Origin: an uncultured Pseudomonadota bacterium
GTDB lineage: Bacteria; Bdellovibrionota_B; Oligoflexia; Oligoflexales; Bog-1112
Length of the DNA stretch: 5,676 nucleotides
Assembly: GCA_937896265.1 (NCBI GenBank)
Contig: CALBMD010000244.1
Span: 1-5,676, forward strand
Direction of reading: 5' to 3'
Below the pieces are notes generated by a model. It was not told the origin of the DNA. It was given only the letters and a program-made list of their open reading frames with translations, and ran no database searches. The translations under genes were made by a program, and so were the position numbers. Of the stretch, positions 1-5,652 are shown piece by piece. Each line of letters opens with the position of its first letter. Within the stretch, counting starts at the first letter, position 1.

Positions 1-2
1 GC

Positions 3-668
3 AAGCCAGTGGTTCATTTAGATATCAAACCACTCAACATTCTTTTTGAAATTTATAGACGAGATGATGGAGATGAAATAAAAATTGTATTAATCGACTT
101 TGGTGCTGCTCAGGCTATAGAAGAAGATCAAGTAGACAAGAAGCAGAGATTTTTGATTGATGGAAATGCATATGGAACCATCGACTTTTGTGCACCAGAA
201 GCAATAAGAGATGCATCAAAAGGCACAAAGATTGATGGCGCCAAGCTAGATATATATACGATAGGTACTTCGATTTCTTGGTTAGTCGACTTCGAATCAG
301 AATATTTCAAATCAAATACAGAAATAAGAGAAGAGCTAAAACACCTCTTTGCAGAGTTAACCTGCAAAGAACCGGAAGACCGATCTACTCTCAAGGAACT
401 GGAAGACGCAATTGCAGAATTTTCCAACTACTATGGCATAGAACCAAGTAATTTTATGGAAGGGTTTCCTGAGATTCCGAGAAGATATCCGGCCTTTGAG
501 GACCAACCAAGTAGATCAGTGACCCCAGAGCTGCATATGGAACCTATTAATTGGGATATTGAGGAAGAAGAGATACCAGTACAAGTGTCAACAGCAAAAA
601 CATACAAATTGGACGACCTGCCTCTTCAGGATAAAGCCAATAATATCCTTCTTGATGATCAACACTAA
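3..668 (+). CDS. Hanks-type serine/threonine protein kinase, C-terminal part (5' end outside window)
   Basis: This is the C-lobe half of an ATP-dependent Ser/Thr protein kinase. The reading frame is open to the left edge (Lys-Pro precede the GTG at 9), so the N-lobe with the glycine loop and lysine lies outside the window. In the visible 221 residues the catalytic loop is HLDIKPLNIL (5-14), with catalytic D7, K9 and N12. The Mg-binding DFG is at 32-34, APE at 64-66, the helix-F aspartate in LDIYTIG at 82-88, and the conserved helix-I arginine at R127. HRD reads HLD, so this is a non-RD kinase. The stretch between catalytic loop and DFG is longer than usual. A strongly acidic, Pro-containing tail follows from about residue 140; no membrane segment is visible. 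The gene ends 24 bp before a SctQ-like gene, suggesting a shared transcript. In Chlamydia the kinase Pkn5 is encoded beside cdsQ; calling this one Pkn5-like is inference. Sampled 60-base lines are about 30-37% GC, lower than much of the neighbouring genes. Confidence 0.9.
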   Translation, partial: KPVVHLDIKPLNILFEIYRRDDGDEIKIVLIDFGAAQAIEEDQVDKKQRFLIDGNAYGTIDFCAPEAIRDASKGTKIDGAKLDIYTIGTSISWLVDFESEYFKSNTEIREELKHLFAELTCKEPEDRSTLKELEDAIAEFSNYYGIEPSNFMEGFPEIPRRYPAFEDQPSRSVTPELHMEPINWDIEEEEIPVQVSTAKTYKLDDLPLQDKANNILLDDQH

Positions 669-692
669 GCCATAACCTGCCGATAAGCCCTT

Positions 693-1511
693 ATGGGCAA
701 TAAAAACTTCATCCCCTATGAATTTACTAATCAAGCAACTAACTTAGACCTGGAAGCTAAGCTTTTGGCCTTTGGCAACAGCCTTGGTCTCAAAATCGGG
801 CAAAGCTATGGGGTTACTATCACCGCACCGACACAAGAAATCTCTGCTAAAGCGCTGCCTCAACATCTCCTTTGGGGAGAACTAACCGACCCGAAAACCC
901 GCAACCGATTATTCATAGCGCCAGAGTCTGGCCTACTGCAAGCTATTATCGCCAAAAAACTGGGGGGCAAATTTGCTGCTGGTAAACAGCCCCAGCCCCA
1001 AGGTGCGCTCGGCGATGAACTCGGTCGTAAAGAATTCTCACGCCTTCTTGATGTAGCTGCTGCCACTATACATAGCTACACAAAAACACCATGGACCCAG
1101 CTCGTATGGACCCATAGTCAAACACCAAATCTAGACAAACTCAAGCTTCTTGCTATCTCTTGCAGCCATATTGAAGCCCCAGGTGAAACCTACCATCTTT
1201 ATCTAGCTTGCGAACCGCGTTTAGCCAAGTCGCTAGCCGGGCAAAAACGAGAGACAAATTCTCATGGATCTACACGAGAAGGAAGGGCTATCTTGCGCGA
1301 GCTACAGACAGCTCAAATTGAACTTCGCGTTATTCTTGGTGAAAAAAGTCTATCTTTGCGTGAAATTTGCAACTTACAGGTAGGACAAGTATTGATGCTT
1401 GATACCCACAAAAGCGACCCTATCAATATACTCGTCGAAAATAAGCCTGTGTTCAAAGCCAAGCTTGGTCTTCGCAACCGACGTTTTGTCTTAAAATTAC
1501 AGGGAAACTAA
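693..1511 (+). CDS. sctQ: SctQ/FliM/FliN-family C-ring protein (type III secretion or flagellar switch), SpoA domain
   Basis: This is a predicted cytoplasmic C-ring (sorting platform or switch) component of a type III secretion system or flagellum. Residues 205-269 form a clear SpoA (FliM/FliN C-terminal) domain: IELRVILGEKSLSLREI, then LQVGQVLMLD (228-237), the DP before the strand INILVENKPVF (244-254), and KAKLGLRNRRFVLKL at the end. The N-terminal 200 residues show no motif I recognise, and the FliM CheY-binding peptide is not seen at the N-terminus. At 272 residues it is shorter than typical FliM or chlamydial CdsQ. SctQ is preferred over FliM because of the adjacent kinase, as in chlamydial pkn5/cdsQ loci; no other secretion gene is visible to prove it. 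The ATG at 693 is the first possible start, because an in-frame TAA lies at 684-686. It has no good Shine-Dalgarno, so translation may depend on ribosomes finishing the kinase gene 24 bp upstream. Confidence 0.8.
   Translation: MGNKNFIPYEFTNQATNLDLEAKLLAFGNSLGLKIGQSYGVTITAPTQEISAKALPQHLLWGELTDPKTRNRLFIAPESGLLQAIIAKKLGGKFAAGKQPQPQGALGDELGRKEFSRLLDVAAATIHSYTKTPWTQLVWTHSQTPNLDKLKLLAISCSHIEAPGETYHLYLACEPRLAKSLAGQKRETNSHGSTREGRAILRELQTAQIELRVILGEKSLSLREICNLQVGQVLMLDTHKSDPINILVENKPVFKAKLGLRNRRFVLKLQGN
1279..1295 (+). promoter_or_regulatory. Possible internal ribosome-binding site and TTG start within the SctQ-like gene
   Basis: A purine-rich AAGGAAGGG (1279-1287) lies 5-6 bases before an in-frame TTG at 1293-1295, codon 201. 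Initiation there would give a 72-residue protein consisting of just the SpoA domain. SctQ-family genes in Yersinia, Salmonella and Shigella are known to make a short C-terminal product from an internal start. The match here is by position and sequence only. TTG is a weak start codon, and GAAGGAAGG may simply encode Glu-Gly-Arg. Confidence 0.35.
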
Positions 1512-1558
1512 AGTGGTTTAGGAGAAAACTGCACGGCTTGTTTCTTCCAAGAGTCTTT

Positions 1559-1597
1559 TCTGGGGAACCATCTGCGTGCGAAGCTTGTTTCCCCAGA
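1559..1597 (+). other. Perfect 9-bp inverted repeat and pyrimidine-rich tract in the spacer before the DAHP synthase gene
   Basis: TCTGGGGAA (1559-1567) pairs perfectly with TTCCCCAGA (1589-1597) around a 21-base loop. The following stretch to about 1635 is strongly C/T-rich (for example CCCCTCCTTGCTTTCC) but has no uninterrupted T run, so it is not a canonical intrinsic terminator. It could end the kinase-sctQ transcript, perhaps with Rho, or act as a leader structure of the downstream gene. The spacer (1512-1659) has no ATG start and no leader peptide rich in aromatic codons. Confidence 0.4.
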
Positions 1598-1649
1598 CCC
1601 CTCCTTGCTTTCCTTTCAACCCTCCTTTATCCTAGATCGTCCATTTCAA

Positions 1650-1654
1650 AGAGG
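1650..1654 (+). promoter_or_regulatory. Ribosome-binding site of the DAHP synthase gene
   Basis: AGAGG lies five bases before the GTG at 1660. It supports this GTG as the start; the resulting N-terminus (Trp-rich, then SWRSYEALQQPVY) matches the usual beginning of class II DAHP synthases. Confidence 0.6.
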
Positions 1655-1659
1655 CGTTT

Positions 1660-3009
1660 GTGAAGCATTCTGATACCTGGCAACCGACATCCTGGCGCAG
1701 CTACGAGGCATTGCAGCAACCTGTCTACCGAGACAATCTTGAGTTGGAAGCTGCCCTGGCTGAGATCCGGCGGCTGCCGCCTTTAGTTTTTGTGCAAGAA
1801 ATCAGAGCCTTAAAGAAAGAAATTGCTCAGGCTGCTCGCGGCCAGCGCTTTATCCTACAAGGGGGTGATTGCGCTGAGAAATTTGCTGACTGCACCGAAT
1901 CAATGATCTCAAGTAAAGTAAAAATTCTTTTGCAGATGGCTGCTGTCCTATCTTTTGGCTCAGGCAAACCTATTACACGTATTGGTCGCATTGCTGGGCA
2001 ATACGGTAAACCCCGCTCTCAAAACTGGGAGCTTGTAGATGGCATTCACCTGCCCGTCTTTCGTGGCGATAATGTTAACGCTATTCACACCAATGTTGAC
2101 TCACGCATACCGGACCCTAAACGCCTTATTGTTGGCTACCACCTAGCTTCTTTAACGCTAAATTATATCCGAGCCTTTAGCGCCTCTGGCTTTACTAATA
2201 TCCAATCACTAGATCAATGGAATCTTGATTTCATTACCCATTCAAAATACATCACAGAATACCAATCGATTGTCAGTCAAGTAAAACAGGCAATGCGCGT
2301 GCTACGCCCTTTTGACTCCCATCTAGTAGCCAAAGGCCGCTCTAAAACATCTGTCCCTATTTATACTTCACATGAAGGTTTAATTTTAGGACTAGAGGAA
2401 GCGTTCACTCGTTTTGCTCCTGCTCAGCGAGGGTTCTACAATCTGAGCGCTCACTTGATCTGGATTGGCGATCGCACCCGCTTATTGACTGGTTCGCATG
2501 TAGAATACTGCCGAGGCCTTGAAAATCCTATTGGCATCAAAGTTGGCCCTTCGATGGAACCTGATGATATTTGCCAAGTCATAGCCACACTGAACCCTGC
2601 TAACGAAGAGGGCAAAATTATACTCATCCCCAGGTTTGGCAAAAATGCCATATCAGACTTACTACCTCCTCTCATCGATAGAGTGCAAGCAAGGGGTTTG
2701 CACGTTTGTTGGTTTTCTGATCCTATGCACGGTAATGCTATTATGACAGCAGAAGGTATCAAAACCCGTGATTTTAACGACGTCCTTGACGAGCTCAAAA
2801 TTGCATTTAGAATTCATCAGGATAAGAAAACTATTTTAGGTGGCGTGCACTTTGAAATAACTGGCGAGGATGTTACCGAATGCATCGGTGGTTCAGAGGA
2901 ATTAAAGATAGAGGATCTGTCTCGCAATTATGAATCATACTGCGATCCCCGACTTAACTACCGACAAAGCCTAGAGATGGCTTTCATTATCGCATCGCTT
3001 TTGTCTTAA
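1660..3009 (+). CDS. aroG: Class II (plant-type) 3-deoxy-D-arabino-heptulosonate 7-phosphate synthase
   Basis: The enzyme condenses phosphoenolpyruvate with erythrose 4-phosphate to DAHP, the first step of the shikimate pathway to aromatic amino acids. It acts in the cytoplasm and needs a divalent metal. The 449 residues cover the whole class II family. Signatures are QQPVY near the N-terminus, LQGGDCAEKF (66-75), RIAGQYGKPRS, the RGD loop, DQWNLDF, SAHLIWIGDRTR, NPIGIKVGP, DPMHGN (354-359), HFEITGEDVTECIGG (397-411) and CDPRLNYRQSLEMAF (from 428). The metal ligands known from the M. tuberculosis enzyme map to C71, H357, E399 and D429, all present, so it should be active. The usual Cys of CDPMHGN is Ser353, an uncommon but probably harmless change. 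The symbol is by family; class II genes are variously called aroF, aroG or aroH. Start is GTG with AGAGG upstream. It follows the sctQ-like gene after a 148-bp spacer, so it probably has its own promoter. Confidence 0.96.
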   Translation: MKHSDTWQPTSWRSYEALQQPVYRDNLELEAALAEIRRLPPLVFVQEIRALKKEIAQAARGQRFILQGGDCAEKFADCTESMISSKVKILLQMAAVLSFGSGKPITRIGRIAGQYGKPRSQNWELVDGIHLPVFRGDNVNAIHTNVDSRIPDPKRLIVGYHLASLTLNYIRAFSASGFTNIQSLDQWNLDFITHSKYITEYQSIVSQVKQAMRVLRPFDSHLVAKGRSKTSVPIYTSHEGLILGLEEAFTRFAPAQRGFYNLSAHLIWIGDRTRLLTGSHVEYCRGLENPIGIKVGPSMEPDDICQVIATLNPANEEGKIILIPRFGKNAISDLLPPLIDRVQARGLHVCWFSDPMHGNAIMTAEGIKTRDFNDVLDELKIAFRIHQDKKTILGGVHFEITGEDVTECIGGSEELKIEDLSRNYESYCDPRLNYRQSLEMAFIIASLLS

Positions 3010-3648
3010 TTATGAGTTCTCAGAAGGGACTCTCTGCGAAGTTTCCTGCCCAAAGCTTCTCCTTGCTATGAAGTGAGCAGAAAGTTCTGCAACTTTTCTA
3101 AAGTTTGTTTGCCATTGCTCACTACCTTTTGATCCAACTTGATTAGAAATCCCAAGCAAAATATCAAGCTGGCTTACCACAGGTAAAAGCTGAGCAACAA
3201 CGCAGTAAGCTTCCATATTCTCAACGGATTCTTCTAAAGCCGGCAATCTTGAATCTATCACACTGGTTAAAGCTGATAGGGAGACAGAAGTGGAAGTAAA
3301 GACCTCACAATCGGGTAAACCTAGGTCAGTTCTTTTTGTCATCTCTAAAGGAGGATAAAGGTTTGGCATATACTTAGCCATGCCCATACGCTCAGCAGTG
3401 GGTAGCCACCAAACTCGCTTCACCTGTGTTAAATAGGGCTCTTTAAATTCACCAAATGTTCCTGCACTCCCTATGTAAAGAACTTGCCTCCCTGTCGCCT
3501 GCTCACGCAGTTTTAAAGCACCTACCAGAGCGTGAACAGGACCAATGCCTAGCTCCACATAATCATACATCTTGGGATCAAGGCTAGCTAAGGTGGCTTC
3601 CGCTTCAAAACGCACTGCAGATATGATGAGAGGCTTCGTTGCTATCAT
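3010..3648 (-). CDS. Nucleoside phosphorylase/nucleosidase-fold protein (MTA/SAH nucleosidase or futalosine hydrolase-like)
   Basis: This is a probable cytoplasmic N-glycosidase or phosphorylase of the PNP/UDP phosphorylase family, 212 residues, within the usual range for MTA/SAH nucleosidases and futalosine hydrolases. Seen in order: an N-terminal strand with SAVRFEAEA (10-18), matching the acidic start of the nucleosidase fold; GIGPVHA (34-40); IGSAGTF (59-65); ENMEA (143-147), matching the purine/ribose-binding VEMEG/A motif; and GISNQVG (166-172). In E. coli MTA/SAH nucleosidase the last motif carries the catalytic Asp; here the position is N169. Substrate is therefore uncertain: futalosine hydrolase (menaquinone route), a purine phosphorylase-like reaction, or a changed activity are all possible. 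The ATG overlaps the stop of the upstream fecR-like gene by 4 bp (ATGA) and has no Shine-Dalgarno, so translation is probably coupled. The C-terminal 15 residues are Ser/Gln/Glu-rich and look disordered. Confidence 0.75.
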   Translation of the reverse strand: MIATKPLIISAVRFEAEATLASLDPKMYDYVELGIGPVHALVGALKLREQATGRQVLYIGSAGTFGEFKEPYLTQVKRVWWLPTAERMGMAKYMPNLYPPLEMTKRTDLGLPDCEVFTSTSVSLSALTSVIDSRLPALEESVENMEAYCVVAQLLPVVSQLDILLGISNQVGSKGSEQWQTNFRKVAELSAHFIARRSFGQETSQRVPSENS

Positions 3649-4292
3649 GGTGCTGGTGTTGTTGCCTCAGGTGTTGTTGCCTCTGGTATTGTTGTATCTA
3701 TAGAAATTTGGTTTTTAAAAGCTTCAAGAACATGAGCTGGCAGATCTAAGATGCGTCCAATTTGTTCACCAAACCGGCCGCCAATACCACCCCACTGACC
3801 CCTTGTAATATTTTTGTTATCTCTGGGATTAGCGGCAGACTTAAAATTGACGACACCATCAAAACAAATAATCTCACTTTCAGCGAGAAGAGGATTATAG
3901 CTAACAAAAAAATCTGTGCCACGCACACCCATGATAGCGGTGGCTGTTCTGAATTCAAGACTAACTTCTTTCTGGGATTTGACTGCTTTCTCAACAATCC
4001 ACCGGGAAACACCTGCTAATAAATTGATATCTTCTTTATTGTTCTCAACAGTAATTGCAAGCAAGGAGCCCGGATTAAGTTTCGCAAAAGCCTTTTTCTG
4101 TGGAAAGAAAACACGAACAGAGCCATCTGTACCGGTCTCTAATTTGCCGCTTTCTGTCAGATCTTGAGCACCACTTACTGGCTTACCAGCAAAGCGCACA
4201 TCACCTTTTACATCCAAAATTTTTGCTACCACAGCATAAACATTAACACTCATAAAAAACATAAACAGTATTACGCCACACAAACGAGCCAT
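3645..4292 (-). CDS. Secreted FecR-domain protein
   Basis: A 215-residue protein exported by Sec, probably to the periplasm or envelope. Residues 1-20 are a signal peptide: Arg near the start, a hydrophobic core VILFMFFM, then VNVYA with likely cleavage after A20. The mature part resembles the FecR domain: a strand pair around VAKILDVKGDVRF (22-34), GTDGSVRVFF (54-63), and the hallmark ATAIMGVRGTDFFV (117-130). This is the stand-alone exported FecR type, without the N-terminal cytoplasmic and membrane parts of the FecR anti-sigma regulator, so no sigma-factor role is implied. The tail is a Thr/Pro/Glu repeat (PEATT) encoded by a 15-bp tandem repeat. The start at 4292 is chosen because AAGGAG lies six bases upstream and the signal peptide begins there; a second ATG at 4295 is three bases from the Shine-Dalgarno. 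An open frame continues to 4370 but would overlap the upstream gene. Function unknown. Confidence 0.8.
   Translation of the reverse strand: MARLCGVILFMFFMSVNVYAVVAKILDVKGDVRFAGKPVSGAQDLTESGKLETGTDGSVRVFFPQKKAFAKLNPGSLLAITVENNKEDINLLAGVSRWIVEKAVKSQKEVSLEFRTATAIMGVRGTDFFVSYNPLLAESEIICFDGVVNFKSAANPRDNKNITRGQWGGIGGRFGEQIGRILDLPAHVLEAFKNQISIDTTIPEATTPEATTPAP
3655..3699 (-). repeat. 15-bp tandem repeat, three units, encoding the Thr/Pro tail of the FecR-domain protein
   Basis: On the plus strand GGTGTTGTTGCCTCA (3655-3669) and GGTGTTGTTGCCTCT (3670-3684) differ in one base. GGTATTGTTGTATCT (3685-3699) is a degenerate third unit. Each unit is five codons, so copy-number change would keep the frame. 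It encodes the PEATT-type tail near the C-terminus. Confidence 0.85.
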
Positions 4293-4298
4293 CATGAT

Positions 4299-4303
4299 CT
4301 CCT
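4299..4303 (-). promoter_or_regulatory. Shine-Dalgarno of the FecR-domain gene
   Basis: AGGAG on the minus strand lies six bases before the ATG at 4292. It is the strongest ribosome-binding site in the window and decides the start in favour of 4292 over the longer frame. It sits in the 44-bp gap after the aminomutase gene, which contains no terminator-like hairpin. Confidence 0.7.
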
Positions 4304-4336
4304 TAACAATCTTGGTTCTCTTCAGAATAGCACAAC

Positions 4337-5488
4337 TCAATGCAAAGCCATCGCTTGTGGTTCTCGCCAAAGCTCACCACGTAAATTCTCTAAAATCAAA
4401 TCATTGCCCTCATTGCCTAAGATATGATTGTGAGTTAAAGGAATTTTACCACCTGGAGTATCAAGTACATACTGTGGAATAGCAAAACCAGTTAATGTGC
4501 CACGCAAAGAACGCATAATAGCCATTCCCTGTGAAACTGGAACATGAAAATGATCGGCACCGACAACTCGATGAGGTTGAAAGACATAGTAAGGACGGAC
4601 TCTATTAGCAACAAGCTTTCGACATAAAGCAGCCATACGCTCTGAAGTATCATTTACACCTTTCAACAACACAGCCTGATTGCCTACTGGTATTCCAGCA
4701 TCTACTAAATTGCGCAGGGCTAAACTTGCTTCAGGTGTAATCTCCTCAGCACAGTTAAAATGAGTGTTAAGCCACACCGGATGATACTTAGCCAACATCG
4801 CGCAAAGTTCAGGGGTAATACGATAAGGGAGAGTCACCGGGGTTCTTGTGCCAAAACGCACAATTTCCACATGCTCAATCTTTGCAATCTCACTTAACAC
4901 ATGCTCTATGGATTCATCACTAGCAATAAAAGGATCACCACCGGTTATAAGAACATCTCGAATAGATTTTGTCTTTGCTATGTATTCAATACCCCGTGCA
5001 ATGATACTGCGGTTATAGTGCAATCCTTCTTCATCATCACGGCGTTTACGATAGCAGTAACGGCAATAAACAGGACACAGCATCGCTACACAAAAAGCCA
5101 CGCGATCAGGATAAGCATGCACAACCTCAGGAACGTGCGAGTGATCTTTCTCTCGCAGAGGGTCTTTTTCCCCCCGTTCGTTAGTCATTTCTCGAATATC
5201 TGGCACAGCTTGCAACCGAATGATCGAGCCAAAACGTTCTACTAAGGCAGCATAATAAGGTGTTATTCCAGATTTAAAAATGGACCCTAAATTTTCCAGG
5301 CCTAGCTGTTCGTCACGTGTTATATCAAGCACACCCTCGTAATCTTTTGCATCACGTAACTGGTGTTTCATCTGCCATCGCCAATCGAGAAAGCGTTGAG
5401 GATCAGCCTTCATCTTCAAGCACATTTGACTAGTAATAGAAGATGGGTCATTAAAAAATTGATCAAAGGTACGAGATGTAATGGGCAA
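4337..5488 (-). CDS. KamA-family radical SAM/PLP aminomutase (lysine 2,3-aminomutase-like)
   Basis: A 383-residue cytoplasmic radical SAM enzyme. Family members move an alpha-amino group to the beta carbon using a [4Fe-4S] cluster, S-adenosylmethionine and PLP. The cluster motif is CPVYCRYC (C138, C142, C145). R147 matches the lysine-carboxylate-binding Arg of the Clostridium enzyme. ITGGDP is the SAM-binding glycine motif. Further family blocks are FGTRTPVTLPYRIT, LNTHFN, GNQAVLLKGVND and DTPGGKIPL, where K348 should hold PLP. Of the two aspartates that bind the lysine side-chain amine, the second is kept (D343) but the first is His (H306, in VFQPHRVVG); the 37-residue spacing is preserved. 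Substrate may therefore not be lysine, and the symbol is left empty. The C-terminus lacks the pattern I expect of EF-P modifier EpmB. Start is TTG at 5488 with AAGAG six bases upstream, and a stop at 5498-5500 prevents a longer frame; ATG codons at 5425 and 5413 are alternatives. First gene of a likely three-gene operon. Confidence 0.9.
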   Translation of the reverse strand: MPITSRTFDQFFNDPSSITSQMCLKMKADPQRFLDWRWQMKHQLRDAKDYEGVLDITRDEQLGLENLGSIFKSGITPYYAALVERFGSIIRLQAVPDIREMTNERGEKDPLREKDHSHVPEVVHAYPDRVAFCVAMLCPVYCRYCYRKRRDDEEGLHYNRSIIARGIEYIAKTKSIRDVLITGGDPFIASDESIEHVLSEIAKIEHVEIVRFGTRTPVTLPYRITPELCAMLAKYHPVWLNTHFNCAEEITPEASLALRNLVDAGIPVGNQAVLLKGVNDTSERMAALCRKLVANRVRPYYVFQPHRVVGADHFHVPVSQGMAIMRSLRGTLTGFAIPQYVLDTPGGKIPLTHNHILGNEGNDLILENLRGELWREPQAMALH

Positions 5489-5525
5489 CTGGTTCTCTTA
5501 ATTTTTCAGGGGATAAATGGATCAG

Positions 5526-5538
5526 CCATAAATTATGG
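5526..5538. promoter_or_regulatory. Perfect 13-bp dyad, candidate operator or promoter element
   Basis: CCATAAATTATGG has perfect 6-bp arms around one central base, 38 bp upstream of the TTG start. On the minus strand it contains CATAAT (5537-5532), a near -10 box, with a weak -35-like TTGATT at 5562-5557 but a long 19-base spacer. A short AT-rich palindrome can occur by chance. Confidence 0.25.
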
Positions 5539-5622
5539 GAGGATAATAAAATCTAAAATCAACAATTTAAAGGGAAATTTTTGAGAAATTTGCATTTTAG
5601 AGATGGGATTTACTACGCAGCT

Positions 5623-5652
5623 ATGTTAGAACTAGTCTAATAGTCGTCACAA
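5623..5652 (-). promoter_or_regulatory. Weak candidate promoter with inverted repeat in its spacer
   Basis: On the minus strand TTGTGA (5652-5647) and TAACAT (5628-5623) are each four-of-six matches to the -35 and -10 boxes, with an 18-base spacer. The inverted repeat TTAGA-N5-TCTAA (5626-5640) lies across the spacer and the edge of the -10. It would give a leader of roughly 125 bases before the aminomutase start. The match is weak. Confidence 0.2.

Noticed and set aside
1529..1663. An open frame through the sctQ-DAHP synthase spacer, starting CTG or TTG after AGGAG and ending in a TGA that overlaps the GTG at 1660
   Set aside because: It has no ATG or GTG start, reads into sctQ upstream, runs through the stem and pyrimidine tract, and its translation resembles no protein. 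The low stop frequency is explained by C/T richness.
2468..2475. GCGATCGC, the cyanobacterial HIP1 octamer
   Set aside because: A single copy within conserved coding sequence; a HIP1-rich genome would be expected to show several in this length.
2451..2798. Antisense open frame of 115 codons inside the DAHP synthase gene
   Set aside because: It lies wholly within a highly conserved gene on the opposite strand and has no recognisable domain.
3000..3060. Bidirectional terminator between the convergent genes
   Set aside because: No stem with flanking A/T runs could be found around the abutting stop codons.
4293..4370. Longer N-terminus for the FecR-domain protein
   Set aside because: It would overlap the aminomutase gene and bury the signal peptide; the Shine-Dalgarno at 4299-4303 supports the short form.
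4337..5488. Assignment as EpmB, the EF-P beta-lysylation aminomutase
   Set aside because: The length (383) and the DTPGGKIPL end region fit the KamA type better, and no efp or epmA gene is in the window.
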